Source: Proales similis
Lineage: Eukaryota; Rotifera; Eurotatoria; Ploima; Proalidae
NCBI GenBank assembly: GCA_019059635.1
Contig: JAGVRJ010000006.1
Location: forward strand, 1,178,001-1,242,000
Reading direction: 5' to 3'
DNA length: 64,000 nt
Position numbers and translations under genes: made by a program. A model generated the notes under the pieces. The model was given only the letters and a program-made list of their open reading frames with translations. It was not told the origin of the DNA and made no database searches. This document shows, piece by piece, positions 1 through 10,675 of this stretch. The first letter of the stretch is position 1; each line of letters opens with the position of its first letter.

Positions 1-1560
1 GTCGAACAGATATCCGATCTAATGATGATCTGTAGTCAGCATAGAATACCGGTCATTCCCTACGGCGCGGGCAGTGGCTTCGAAGGAGGAATCAACGCGG
101 TTCATGTAAGACAAGTAGATCAAGAGGTTCTAAGATTGATTGACATCACCTGTTAGGGCGGCATTTCAATCGATACTTCCAAACACATGAACAAAATACT
201 TCATGTGAATGCTGACGACTTTGACTGCCAAGTAGAAGCAGGTGTGACTAGAAAGCAGCTAAATAACTACTTGAAAGACACTGGCCTGTGGTTTCCAATT
301 GATCCCGGAGGTTATTTCCAGATAATAAGTGTGGTCTTTACTCTTTAACTTGACTGTCTTTTAAATTACAGCGGACGCATGTCTGGGAGGAATGTGCGCC
401 ACGAGTGCATCCGGCACAAACGCGGTTCGCTATGGCACTATGAGAGAAAATGTGCTCAATCTGGAAGTTGTTCTTGCCAACGGTAAAGTGATCGAAACCG
501 GTGGCAGAGGCGTGAGAAGTAGAAAGAACGTGGCCGGTTACAATTTGACAAACTTATTTGTGGGATCCGAGGGAACACTGGGAATAATAACCAAAGTTTC
601 GCTCAAGCTAAACGCCCAGCCAGAGTCAATAATGAGCGCGGTGGCCACATTTCATGACATAAAATCTGCGGTACAGAGCACAGTAGAGATCATGCAGAGT
701 GGAATGTCAATTGCCAGAGTGGGTAGGCCTTCTTTTCGGGCAAGCCAAGTAAATTCGTGTCTAACTCTGGAAAAAAAAAGAATTTCTGGATGAAAAAAGC
801 ATTCATGCCAACAATAGATACAACAACATGAACTTGGACGAGACTCCGACTTTATTCTTGGAGTTTCACGGTTCAGAGGACTCCATCGAGCAGCAGGCTT
901 TATACACAAGTAGGTTGACATCTTCTTCTTTTAAATTTTCACCTTGCATCGTCGTTTTTATTCATTTGCTTAATTATATATTCGCAAAATAAAGAGGAGA
1001 TTTGCGAGGAGAACAGTTGCAAGAAGTTTGACTGGGCCACAGATGCTGACGAGCGTATGAAGCTCTGGAATGCCAGACACAATAGCTGGTTTGCTTTCAA
1101 AGCTCTCTACCCGAACAGAAAGGCAATATCGACCGACATTTGCGTGCCAATATCAAGACTGCCCGAGATTTTGGTGCAAACCAAGCGAGACATTGAAGAG
1201 CACAAGCTCAAAACAACTATCGTCGGACACGTGGGCGACGGAAATTTTCACACATTCATCTCTTTGGACGTGAATGATGGCGAAGAGATGAGTAACTACC
1301 GAGAGTATAATCGCAAGCTGGTGAGCCACGCTCTCCGACTTGAAGGAACATGTACCGGTGAGCACGGAATCGGATTAGGTACCGCAATCCTTCGCTGCTA
1401 GTTAAATCGGTTTTTACTAATAATCGCGAAATTGACTTGTAAAGGTAAACGAGAATATTTGGTCAAACAGGTCGGAGCTGATGCTCTAGAGGTGATGAGG
1501 GCTTTGAAGTTGAGTCTCGATCCTCATTCGATTCTTAATCCGGGCAAAATATTCGAATGA
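1..1560 (+). CDS. LDHD: D-lactate dehydrogenase (mitochondrial LDHD type), 5'-truncated
   Basis: FAD-dependent oxidation of D-lactate to pyruvate, in mitochondria in known animals. I read exons 1-105, 157-310, 372-722, 781-909, 995-1378 and 1445-1560, giving 412 residues in frame; the N-terminus lies outside the window. The FAD-binding half shows the glycine-rich stretch PYGAGSGFEGGINAVH, then GMCATSASGTNAVRYGT and FVGSEGTLGIIT. The C-terminal FAD-oxidase half shows SIVGHVGDGNFH-like and CTGEHGIGLGKRE motifs and ends in LNPGKIFE. This order and wording match LDHD family members closely. Introns are 51-85 bp. The gene converges on the minus-strand epimerase gene, whose stop is only 5 bp away, so its 3' UTR must run into that gene. 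Confidence 0.93.
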
Positions 1561-1565
1561 AATTT

Positions 1566-2966
1566 TTATTGTTTGCACATTTCTAAAATGAAATTATCGA
1601 ACAGCGCTCTATCCTCTTTGCTTTTAATGTAGTCCTCTTTGAGACTTTTTTCAATATGACGCCGATGTCGGGGAAACTGAGTGTAAGCTCGATTGTAGAA
1701 CTCAACACATTCCCTTAATGCAACGCTCCATTCAGTGAACTTGAACCCAAAGTGTCGCCTAAGCTTCCCAGTGCTGAGTGCGCCTTTTGTTACGCTTGGA
1801 AATGGCTGAACAGGTTCGCTGTTGGCTTCTGAGTCTTCTGATTGGAACGAAATTTTACCGCTCAAACCTGGCTTGATTTGGTCAGCCAGTAGCTCGTGAA
1901 ATTCTGTCAAACTCAGCGGCTTTTCGAATCCTTTTTTTTACATTCCTATAGTTGATCAGTATGTATGACTAAGGATCAAAGCTAACCTAGATTGTAGATT
2001 TCATTTCGAACGTTCGATCTTAAAACAACCTCGACGAAACGTGCCACGTCTTTGACATAGACGTAACTGGTTCTGCGATTCCAGTAGAACTTGGGCACCA
2101 AAATAGGCCGATTCAGCTCCGCATGTGCTAGAAACTGAAGCCACATTTGGTAGAACCAAAAGCGTTCAGTACTGTCCCTGGGTCCGAGCACGTCGGGCAG
2201 CCGTAGAATAATAAAAGGAAATTTGCCACTTTTAATCAGCTCTTCCTCACATCTGGCTCATCAAAATCAAAGCGCAATGGGGCTAACATTTCTACAAGAC
2301 TTTATGGCTGAAGGTCTTACTCGAGCTTTTTATGACCGTATGAGTCGAAGCCTTTGAGCCGAAGTCGTTCTGCCTCTGATTTCGGTCGCACGGCGTCGTC
2401 CTCGTCAAGCCATACTTGTCCTTGCTCGTCTGGCTCCTTGTCTCGGCAAACTTCATAGACAGAATCGCTCGAAATAAATATGTAAAGTTTAGTAAGGCCA
2501 GGTTGAAGGTCTGCGAGAGTTCGCCGCATAACACTGCCCTTATAGGCGCTCAGGTCGATGATGGCTTCAAATTGAAAATCGGCGTCATTATTCGGCAAAT
2601 ACTCTTCGAGCGCTTGTTTGACCGAATCGGTCTTTCGATCGCAGACAATGTTGCGATAGACTTTGCTCTTCACACGCTGCTCAGTGTCCCAATCGTCCCA
2701 ATTGCCTCGGTTGACTAGAATAAGCTTTAGATCGGGCTGTGAATGAAGGAGTTGCTCGACCACTTCAGCTCCGATAAAACCGTTCCCGCCAAAAATCAAA
2801 ACCACCTTTTGTTTGCCGTTCACTTGTTATTCGGAAAAAAAAAAACGCGCCAAAATTACCAAAATTTCATTTTTCTAAGCATCTTCTTGAAGCTTCGCGA
2901 AGGTTTTAACACCTTCTTGCCTACTCTGGTCAAATAAATTTGACTCAATTCCAAAAACGCCTTACT
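1566..2966 (-). CDS. NAD-dependent epimerase/dehydratase-like protein (extended SDR)
   Basis: Predicted NAD(P)-binding oxidoreductase or sugar-nucleotide epimerase-like protein of about 377 residues; substrate unknown. Exons 2822-2321, 2252-1987 and 1930-1566 keep frame. The N-terminus carries a Rossmann motif (VVLIFGGNGFIGAEVVEQLL), then FISSDSVYE and a YGHKK segment that fits the YxxxK catalytic pair of extended short-chain dehydrogenases, followed by LRLPDVLGPRD and SYVYVKDVARF. No in-frame ATG precedes the Rossmann motif; a TAA stop lies just upstream. The simplest model is a 5' exon ending at 2966 (donor GTAAGG) joined to TG at 2822, which builds ATG across the junction. The CDS proper would start with base 2966. 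Otherwise a spliced leader supplies the 5' end. General fold is sure, exact family is not. Confidence 0.75.
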
Positions 2967-2982
2967 TTCTTTTATGGTGTTT

Positions 2983-4416
2983 TCAGAACAAAGCCAGCCA
3001 AGCCTGATGGTTTTTAACAAGCTCGATATTAAAGTCAATTATCTTGCGCTGACTCGATAAGAACCGCTCGCACATTTTGAACCGGTAAGGGTTGATGTTT
3101 TCCTGTTTCAAAAGATTTTCTAACGATTTCACAAGCTGTTGGCTTATGTCATTCAGCAAGCGCTCGAATAAAACTGCAACAAGCTCGACATGCTCAACTT
3201 GGCCAAAGTCAAACCTCAGAACGGAATCGGACAAGAGCTCATTGGAGCATCTCTGCTGGATGTCACAGATCAGATCGAGCATTTTTAGCAAACTCCACGA
3301 GGGACCTTCAGACGCGTTGCAAGTAAGATCATCCACAAGCCGTTTCCTTATGGCCATCGACCACATCAGCTGCCCAGAGGACTCGTCCACAAGCGAATCG
3401 AACGTTTCAAGACTGAAAGTGTAGTTATCATAAGGGTTATCATCCATTATGAAACCATACTCGATGAGCAGTGTTTGATTATTGTGATTACCATACTGGA
3501 CATAAATCTGTTGGCCTTTTCTTATGGCCACACTAGAAGTATTTGCATTTGAGGGTTTGGAATCGGCCTGTAGAGTAAAGTGGCCTTGTTTGGAATCAAA
3601 CTCGGCAAAGCAGTTCGGCTCATTGCAATGGTTCAAAAAGTCTAAATAAGGAATTAGACAGCATGCGTTGTTTCTTTCAAACTCTTCCAACTCAAGTTTG
3701 CGTTCAAACTCAATCAAGTTTCTGGTCGGTAAATTTGCGGCGACGTTCAACTTTCCAAATAGCTGGTCAGACACGGCGCACTCTTCCGGTGAGCAGATTT
3801 CTTTGTCAAGTGCGTGAAAGCAGCGTGAATTTATGGTGCAAAATGCCCATCGAAATACATCCCAGTCCAAATGTTGGTATAAACAAGCAACTTCTTCGCT
3901 CACATTCAGACCGTTTTCTTTCACAAACTCATTTATCCCTTGACGCGTTTTCTCATAGCTTGACTTGAGACGCTCGCATCTGCGGCGCATTATTCGCTCA
4001 ACGGCAACAGGAAAACACTTGAACAGCTCCGGCTCAAAATACTCTGGTGTGTCGTAGTGAAGCGGCGCTGTGGCCACAAACGGATGCATGAACGCTTTTG
4101 GGTTTAGCTTTTGCGTGATAAGAAAGAGCTTGAGCGCGTCCAGTCGACACAGCTGATATTCACTCTTGCGATCGGCGAACCATTTCAGCAGTTGCAAGAG
4201 GCCAAATGTCGGCTCAATGGCGTATCGATGATTTATCATAAACTGCTTGGGAATCTTGACTAAAACTTGCTCGTGATGAATATCGCGCGCTGCAATCACA
4301 CATCTTCCCTCGCCTTCGATTGGCGAGTCGACCAGCTCTAGATATTTCTCGAATTCAAGTCCATTCTCGCGCAGCCATTCAAGCAGATTACAAGTTAAAT
4401 CGGCCAAAGGCTTCAT
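2983..4416 (-). CDS. SETD4-like SET-domain protein lysine methyltransferase
   Basis: Single exon, 477 residues from the chosen ATG. It is a SET plus Rubisco-LSMT-like substrate-binding protein. Residues around 45-60 give EGEGRCVIAARDI (SET start), a middle WAFCTINSRCFH block, then LIPYLDFLNHCNEPNC and IYVQYGNHNNQTLLIEYGF, which hold the NHC cofactor-pocket motif and the terminal catalytic tyrosine region. The downstream GPSWSLLKMLDLI block is typical of SETD4 rather than SETD3. I chose the ATG at 4416. The frame stays open further upstream but has no ATG there, and a TTCTAGCAG acceptor-like site lies 5 bp before the ATG, so a 5' UTR intron or trans-splice is possible. Family members methylate histones or other proteins; the target is not visible here. 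Confidence 0.85.
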   Translation of the reverse strand: MKPLADLTCNLLEWLRENGLEFEKYLELVDSPIEGEGRCVIAARDIHHEQVLVKIPKQFMINHRYAIEPTFGLLQLLKWFADRKSEYQLCRLDALKLFLITQKLNPKAFMHPFVATAPLHYDTPEYFEPELFKCFPVAVERIMRRRCERLKSSYEKTRQGINEFVKENGLNVSEEVACLYQHLDWDVFRWAFCTINSRCFHALDKEICSPEECAVSDQLFGKLNVAANLPTRNLIEFERKLELEEFERNNACCLIPYLDFLNHCNEPNCFAEFDSKQGHFTLQADSKPSNANTSSVAIRKGQQIYVQYGNHNNQTLLIEYGFIMDDNPYDNYTFSLETFDSLVDESSGQLMWSMAIRKRLVDDLTCNASEGPSWSLLKMLDLICDIQQRCSNELLSDSVLRFDFGQVEHVELVAVLFERLLNDISQQLVKSLENLLKQENINPYRFKMCERFLSSQRKIIDFNIELVKNHQAWLALF

Positions 4417-4675
4417 TTTCACTGCTAGAATCGAACATGAAACCTTCTGGATTAATTCAAGCTTTTCCTCTTTCTGCTTAGACCTTTTCAAGGGCCTTTC
4501 AATATCATCAATTCTGATTCCATGTCGTTTAACGTTTTTTTTTAATAATGAAAAAATGAACTGCAGTCGCTTCGATATTTTTCGAATTCAATTACCGTAC
4601 AGAAACAAGTGAAAAAGAGAAACATTTAGGTGAGAGAAGAACTAAATTTGAGGAAGCCTCAATCGCAGACGTGGG

Positions 4676-5510
<835 letters not shown>

Positions 5511-5760
5511 TCTCTTCCCACCTTGTGCGTTTTTCAACTGAAAGACTTTTATGAAGAAGAGGAAAACTTAACCAGCACAAACAAATCTCAGCAAATCTCG
5601 CGCCTCGTATTAACCTCTGCTCGCAACTGCGCAAGCGCGAAACAAACTTAACCCCGAATCAGCTAGCAAGTCACCATAAATCGGTCAATCGCACATGGTA
5701 GAAAATAAAGTAAATTTAAATTATTGAACAAAAAAAAGAAAAACGAGCCAATATTTATAT

Positions 5761-6221
5761 TCAATTTAAACTGGTCAGTCGAATTTTTGCCCTCTTAGAT
5801 CTATCTCGTCGAGCTGGTGCAAAAGTATGAAGCCGGCCACTCCGGCGCATGCGTACCAATTGGCATGAGGTGCATTCAAGTTCCATTTGACCTTCATAAA
5901 GTTGAATTTTCAGTTGCTTAGAATCGATCAACAACCAAATAGTGACACCCACATGTGTAAGAGAGGAAAGTTTGAGTTCCATTCGATTGCTTCGGTTTAC
6001 ATCCGGCTTGTTAGACTTGAGACAGACAATGAAGGGAAAAGGGCTTGTCGTTCAGAATGATGTGAGCTCACTTGATCGTTGAGTCGAGAGAAGTCGAGTT
6101 GAATGGTGCATTTTGCTTTTTGCGAATTCAATTCTGATAAATCGAAGGTGCCTTCGTCTTCTTCGCTACTTGTTTGGTCCCTGATTAGTTTGAATTTGGC
6201 AACTCGCTTTTGAAGAATCAT
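5761..6221 (-). CDS. Unknown small protein, 134 aa, 3 bp downstream of the WD40 gene
   Basis: Exons 6221-6072 and 6015-5761, 134 residues, with a 56 bp intron (GTGAGC...TCAAG). The N-terminal half is charged (RDQTSSEEDEGTFDLSELN). The second exon has a predicted beta-rich stretch (VGVTIWLLIDSKQLKIQLYE), one CxxC pair (ECTSC) and a strongly basic end (PARRDRSKRAKIR). I do not recognise the family. The ATG starts three bases after the TAA of the upstream WD40/TFIIIC-like gene on the same strand; the stop codon plus next base (TAAG) could itself serve as a splice acceptor. That spacing suggests one polycistronic transcript, or that both frames belong to one transcription unit. Confidence 0.6.
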
Positions 6222-6224
6222 TTC

Positions 6225-8114
6225 TTAGCATTTGAAACCGAGCCAGAGGGAAATATTTTGGTTGCAACCAACCGAAAACGAGTGAAGCATTGGCTTGTGC
6301 TTTTGGGTCCAGAACTTTGAATCGCCCGATTTGCTGATAATCACAAGTCCGTCGGTGTCGCAGATCAGAAACTTGTTCAAAAAGTCGGATTGTGTCACAT
6401 CACTTATGTTGGCGTAAGTGTGAAACAGCGACATGTGAGCGCGTGATTCATCCTTCTCCGAACAGAACAAGTTGTAGGCCATGTCTAGGGCGATTAATCG
6501 ATTCTCTCCCCTAAAATGGCCGTTTTGCTAGATTAATTGTAATTCGAAAGAGAAATTCGTTTTACTTGAGATTGCCCTCTTTGGCGATCAGAAGCTCTTG
6601 GCTGTGCAGAGACAATTCAATCTGATTCACGTACGCTTCGTAGCTGTCCAGTGGCTTTGAGGCATCTCGCAAATCCCAGATACTACAGCCAATGAATGTT
6701 TCAGCAAAATTTCAGTTCCATTTGCTTACTCGCTCGAGGTTTACCTGACCGAACGAGAGAACAATGAGCCCGTGGCGATGATGTTTGAATTTATTTTCGA
6801 CCAACGAATGGTTTTCACGAATGATGAATGCGCGTAAAATATTTTCGTCGGCATTGCGGTAAACTCGTTTGGATCGGCCAGATCTCTGATTTCTTGCTGC
6901 AACCTGAGACTTGACGAGTTTACTTGATAGACTGCGACCGAGCCGTTAGAGAAGCCAAGGGCAATGTGTACTGCTCCGTTAAGTAAACTCCAGTCGGCAC
7001 AAGTACACTGGCCAAGGGAATAAGGCGTCGATAGAGTTAGTCTGCGGTGTGGTTCAAATATTCCGCTCAGATTCGAATCTGATTGATTGTCGGTTAAATC
7101 TTCAATCAGAAATAGTCTAGCTGTTCCATTTGAGCCAGTAGCCAGTAAGTAGCCCAGAAATTTATCCTTCTCGCATTGTTGAGCGGCGCCAAAGTCGGGA
7201 CGCCACTTGAGCGAGTTAATCCATCCAATCGAACTGTCCAGTAGACCGAATGACTTGGAGCCGAGTTTGTGAATCCAAATATAATTTGGCGCAGTTACTA
7301 CTTGGTTTGTCGGATTGCTTGCTGCCGAGTTGGCCGGACGTGTAGCAAATGCTATGAATTGAGATTTACTCTCGACCCGCATAGGACACCAGTCGATCGC
7401 TGTAACTGTTCCGCCTGTGTTCAATATTTTAAACCTTTCCTTGCCTTTGCTTTCAAAGCATTCAAACGAGTCGATGACTACTCGATCTGGCGACGAATGG
7501 ACTTGGAAGCAAAGCCGATTGGAGCTCAAATCGGGCCGAGCTTTTCGATATTTTTTCTCGACCGCCTCTGTCCGTTCCAGAAACTTGTCAATCCAGTCGA
7601 GCGATCGGTATTTGGCCGCGAGGGTTTTTGTGTAAAAACTATAGGCAATGTGAAAGTCTCGAGCATTCAAATAGCTATAGCGAGTGATTTCCATCTGCTT
7701 GCTTTTTCCGTCACTCAGAAGTTTAGGCGACTTGGCCGAGCGATCATTGGCTGAGTTTGAATGGGCTTGGATGAAGTGTGTGATCATTTCGGGCTTCTTT
7801 TTGCCCTTGAAACTGCACTCTGGATGATTTACGCAAAGCAGCTCATAGGCCGGCATGTTGTTGTTGCTCGGACAAAAGAACAAGTGCGATTTGAATACGA
7901 GCGGATACTTGAACAGACGCTGACAGAATGGACAGTCAAAGCCAACCGATCTTGCCTGTGGCTTTTTGCTTTTGAATGCTTGAATAGCCGAGTCGGTAAG
8001 CTCGGGTAGGACCGGCTTTTTAAACGCTTTGGTCTCAAGATCTATCTCATATTCCCATTCAGCGATGACCGTGTCCACTGTGAACTGGCCGAGCTCTTCT
8101 TTTTTGCCGCTCAT
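6225..8114 (-). CDS. WD40 protein with N-terminal C2H2 fingers, TFIIIC-beta (GTF3C2)-like
   Basis: Exons 8114-6745, 6682-6566 and 6510-6225 give 590 residues. Residues about 60-120 hold paired Cys/His zinc-finger motifs (FDCPFCQRLF...HLFFC, then CVNHPECSF...HFIQAH). From residue about 230 there are WD-like repeats: GGTVTAIDWCP, SIGWINSLKWRP, GTARLFLI, SNGSVAVYQV, SSFVKTIRWSKI, then SIWDLRDASKP and ICDTDGLVIIS. The WCP-type repeats and the overall plan resemble the WD40 subunit of RNA polymerase III factor TFIIIC (GTF3C2), but similarity is modest and other WD40 proteins remain possible. ATG at 8114 is preceded by GAAGCAG. The next gene starts 3 bp after its stop. Confidence 0.6.
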
Positions 8115-8666
8115 CGCTTTTCCCTGCTTCTCTCATTGATTTCATTCAGTCTGAGTAATTTGGATTGTGCGCCTGTGCTTCGCATAACTTTGTTCACCAA
8201 CTTTATCTTTGTGTCCGGATAGGTTTGAATTTGACAAATCATTTTCACTCTGTTGCTCAAGTACTTGACAACTTGGCCTTGAACAACGTGTCTCTATTGG
8301 CCAGCATTTTATTCAACCGATTGTCTTAGTGGCTGTGATCTTGCGAGAGCAGCGCATTTCATCAGGCAGAAAACAGGGGCTAACTATTTTGGCTTTTGAA
8401 AAAAATTTTTTTTCAAAACTCGCTCGGTAGATCCGACGGGATTAAGGAAATCGAGTCGATGGGAATGTCGATTACATTAGTATGCGCAAATATCGGTAAT
8501 TGATTAGCACCAATCGGACACATTTGGAGCGCAAGCCTCATATGTGAATGCATGGGGGTAGGGGGTAACATTACTATGATCAGACAAAGCGAGTTGGTCA
8601 ATCGGCCAGTCAGAGCATACGAGTGAGTTGAATGGAGGTTGATAAGAGTTTTCCATTCTGACAAGC
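8115..8666. promoter_or_regulatory. Divergent intergenic region between the WD40 gene and INCENP
   Basis: 552 bp between two divergently oriented start codons. It must hold both promoters. It contains T-rich and A-rich runs near 8400-8412 but no TATA box or other motif that I can name with confidence. No coding signal found. Confidence 0.5.
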
Positions 8667-10675
8667 ATGGCAAATTTGACGGCTAGAATAGACAACGAAC
8701 AGAATATCGCCGAGTTCTTCCACACGCTCGTCAATCAAGAGCATCAGTTCGAAAATGCGCACCGGCCATACGAACCGATTGTGGAAAGGTTTCTAAACCT
8801 GTGCCGAAACTTTGTCGCACGTCATGCTGCCGAGCACCTTGACCAGTTTAAGGTGGAGATACAGGCCAGCAGAGAACGGCATATGCTCAAATCCAGAAAT
8901 GTCGCTCGCGGCTCCAAGCTAATCAAACACTCTGGCGCTGCTGGCTCCAAACAGCCCAAAGATACCGATGGCCAAAAGAAAAAAGTCAAAAAGAGCAAAA
9001 AACGAGACACGCTTGTCGACAAGCTCAAAAAGCGACGCAGTTTTGTGAAAGCAATTGAAAAAGGTGCCGTGAGAAGGTCTCGAACGACGACTCCTGTTCG
9101 AAAACAACCGAACGAGTCCGATTTGGAGCAGACAGTCAAAGCCAAGGCCACGTTTTTCACGCATTTGAACAAACCCAATCCGACCAACGTAGTACAAGCG
9201 GTTCAGGCGTCTAAACCGGTCAACAAGGACAGCAGGCTCGTTCAGGCGGCTAAACCAGCAAACAGCGAGAGCAGCAACACAGCCCAACGCTTCGGACTAG
9301 TTCGGCAAATGGTTCAACTTGTGGAAGAGCGCAGCAAAAACGCAACACCTGTGTCGAGCACAATCCGAATCAATCGAGTGGTAACCAAAATCACCCAAGA
9401 ACAGGGCGGCAAGTTCAGAACGTCAATTGACAAGCGTAAAGAGTCATTGGGCAGTAAAAATGCGGAGCAAAAGCGACAATCACTGAAAAGAGTGCAGGCG
9501 TTCTTGAACAGCTTGAATCAAGAGACGCAAAAGGTGAACGAAAGTAAACGAGAGAGCAACGAGTCCACAAACGAGTCGAAAATGAACGAGTCAAAAGGCC
9601 AACGCCCTGTCAGAGTGCGCTTGTTCGGTCCGAGTCAAGAACGACCGCCGGTGAGCGTCAAGAACGCACTCAAGAACAGCAGCGCTGTTCAGCAAAATTA
9701 CCGCCTTGGCGCGAACATGAGAGCTACTCCAAACAAGGCGTTTGGCAAATTCCTCGAGCGCAATACACCGTTCAAAACCGACTTGATGAAAAAACGTGAG
9801 CTGGCCGAAAAGGAGAAGAAGCAGCAAGAACGACAAGCCGAGCGTGAAAAGCTCATGCACGAGAAAGTGGAAGCACTCAAAAAGTAAGTTGATTTCTCGT
9901 TGGCTTCAACCCTATCGACCTAAGCAGCGGTTGTTTAAGGAAAAGAGAAGAACGAATGAAAAGGATCGAGGAGATGAGAGCCAAAAAGGAAGAAGAGGAG
10001 ATTCGAAAACGAGTTGAACTAGAGGCAAGGCAGCGAGAGCTGGACGAGCACAAGCGTCGAATGGCCGAGGAGAAGAAACGCGAAGAACAAGACAAGCACA
10101 CGCGAGAGTTGAAAGCTCATGCCACTCCGGGCAAGCCAAAGCCCGTGGTCCATAAGCCGACTGCCAACTCCACGTTCATTCGAGCGCCTCATCATGCAGT
10201 CAACACAACGTTCGATTCGGTGTCAACTTTCAAATCAGCTCAAACCCCGCTGAAAGCGGTTCAAAGATCGGAGAGTGTTAAGCATGCGCCAAGCAGCCAT
10301 GCGGAGATGCTCGACAGCTACAAGGCAACTCAGGAGCATATGCGCTCGGCGCATGATAATTATGACATAAGCGACTTGTGCTCAGAAGATGAGACCGACG
10401 ACGAAGATGAGCCAAGCAAGCCGATCCCGGCCTGGGCTCGCAATCCCACTCTTCTCAATCATACGCTGAGGCAAAGCCATAAATTCATAAACTTTACAAA
10501 ACTTTTCAGTGCCTGCAGCAATGGCCAAATCGTGCTCGACGACATCTTTCCAATTAAGCGTAAAAATTTCAACGAGCGATCGAGCAGTGCCAATTGGAGC
10601 TCTCCGCCAGTCTGGAATTCGAGCGGAGTCGGTCACGCAAACGATTCTTTTTGGCGTCTCCACAATGACAATTGA
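8667..10675 (+). CDS. INCENP: Inner centromere protein INCENP
   Basis: Scaffold of the chromosomal passenger complex, binding survivin/borealin at its N-terminus and activating Aurora B through its C-terminal IN-box. Exons 8667-9883 and 9940-10675 give 650 residues with one 56 bp intron. N-terminal residues 1-60 are helical; the middle is basic and disordered (KKKVKKSKKRD). A long Lys/Glu/Arg helix (about 375-450) fits the single alpha-helix domain. The IN-box is clear near residues 544-632: YDISDLCSEDETDDEDEPSK followed by PIPAWARNPTLL, then DDIFPIKRK and ERSSSANWSSPPVW, where the serine cluster corresponds to the Aurora-phosphorylated TSS site. The protein is short compared with vertebrates, close to other invertebrates. 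Confidence 0.95.

Noticed and set aside
2842..3038. Minus-strand 60-codon frame past the SETD4-like stop
   Set aside because: It overlaps the SETD4-like 3' end in another frame and cannot be joined in phase to the epimerase exon.
8413..8734. Minus-strand open frames of 76-86 codons before INCENP
   Set aside because: They overlap the INCENP 5' end, differ in frame, and show no family signal or splice context.
8822..10139. Long minus-strand frames opposite INCENP
   Set aside because: They mirror the Lys/Glu-rich INCENP codons; composition artefacts, not genes.
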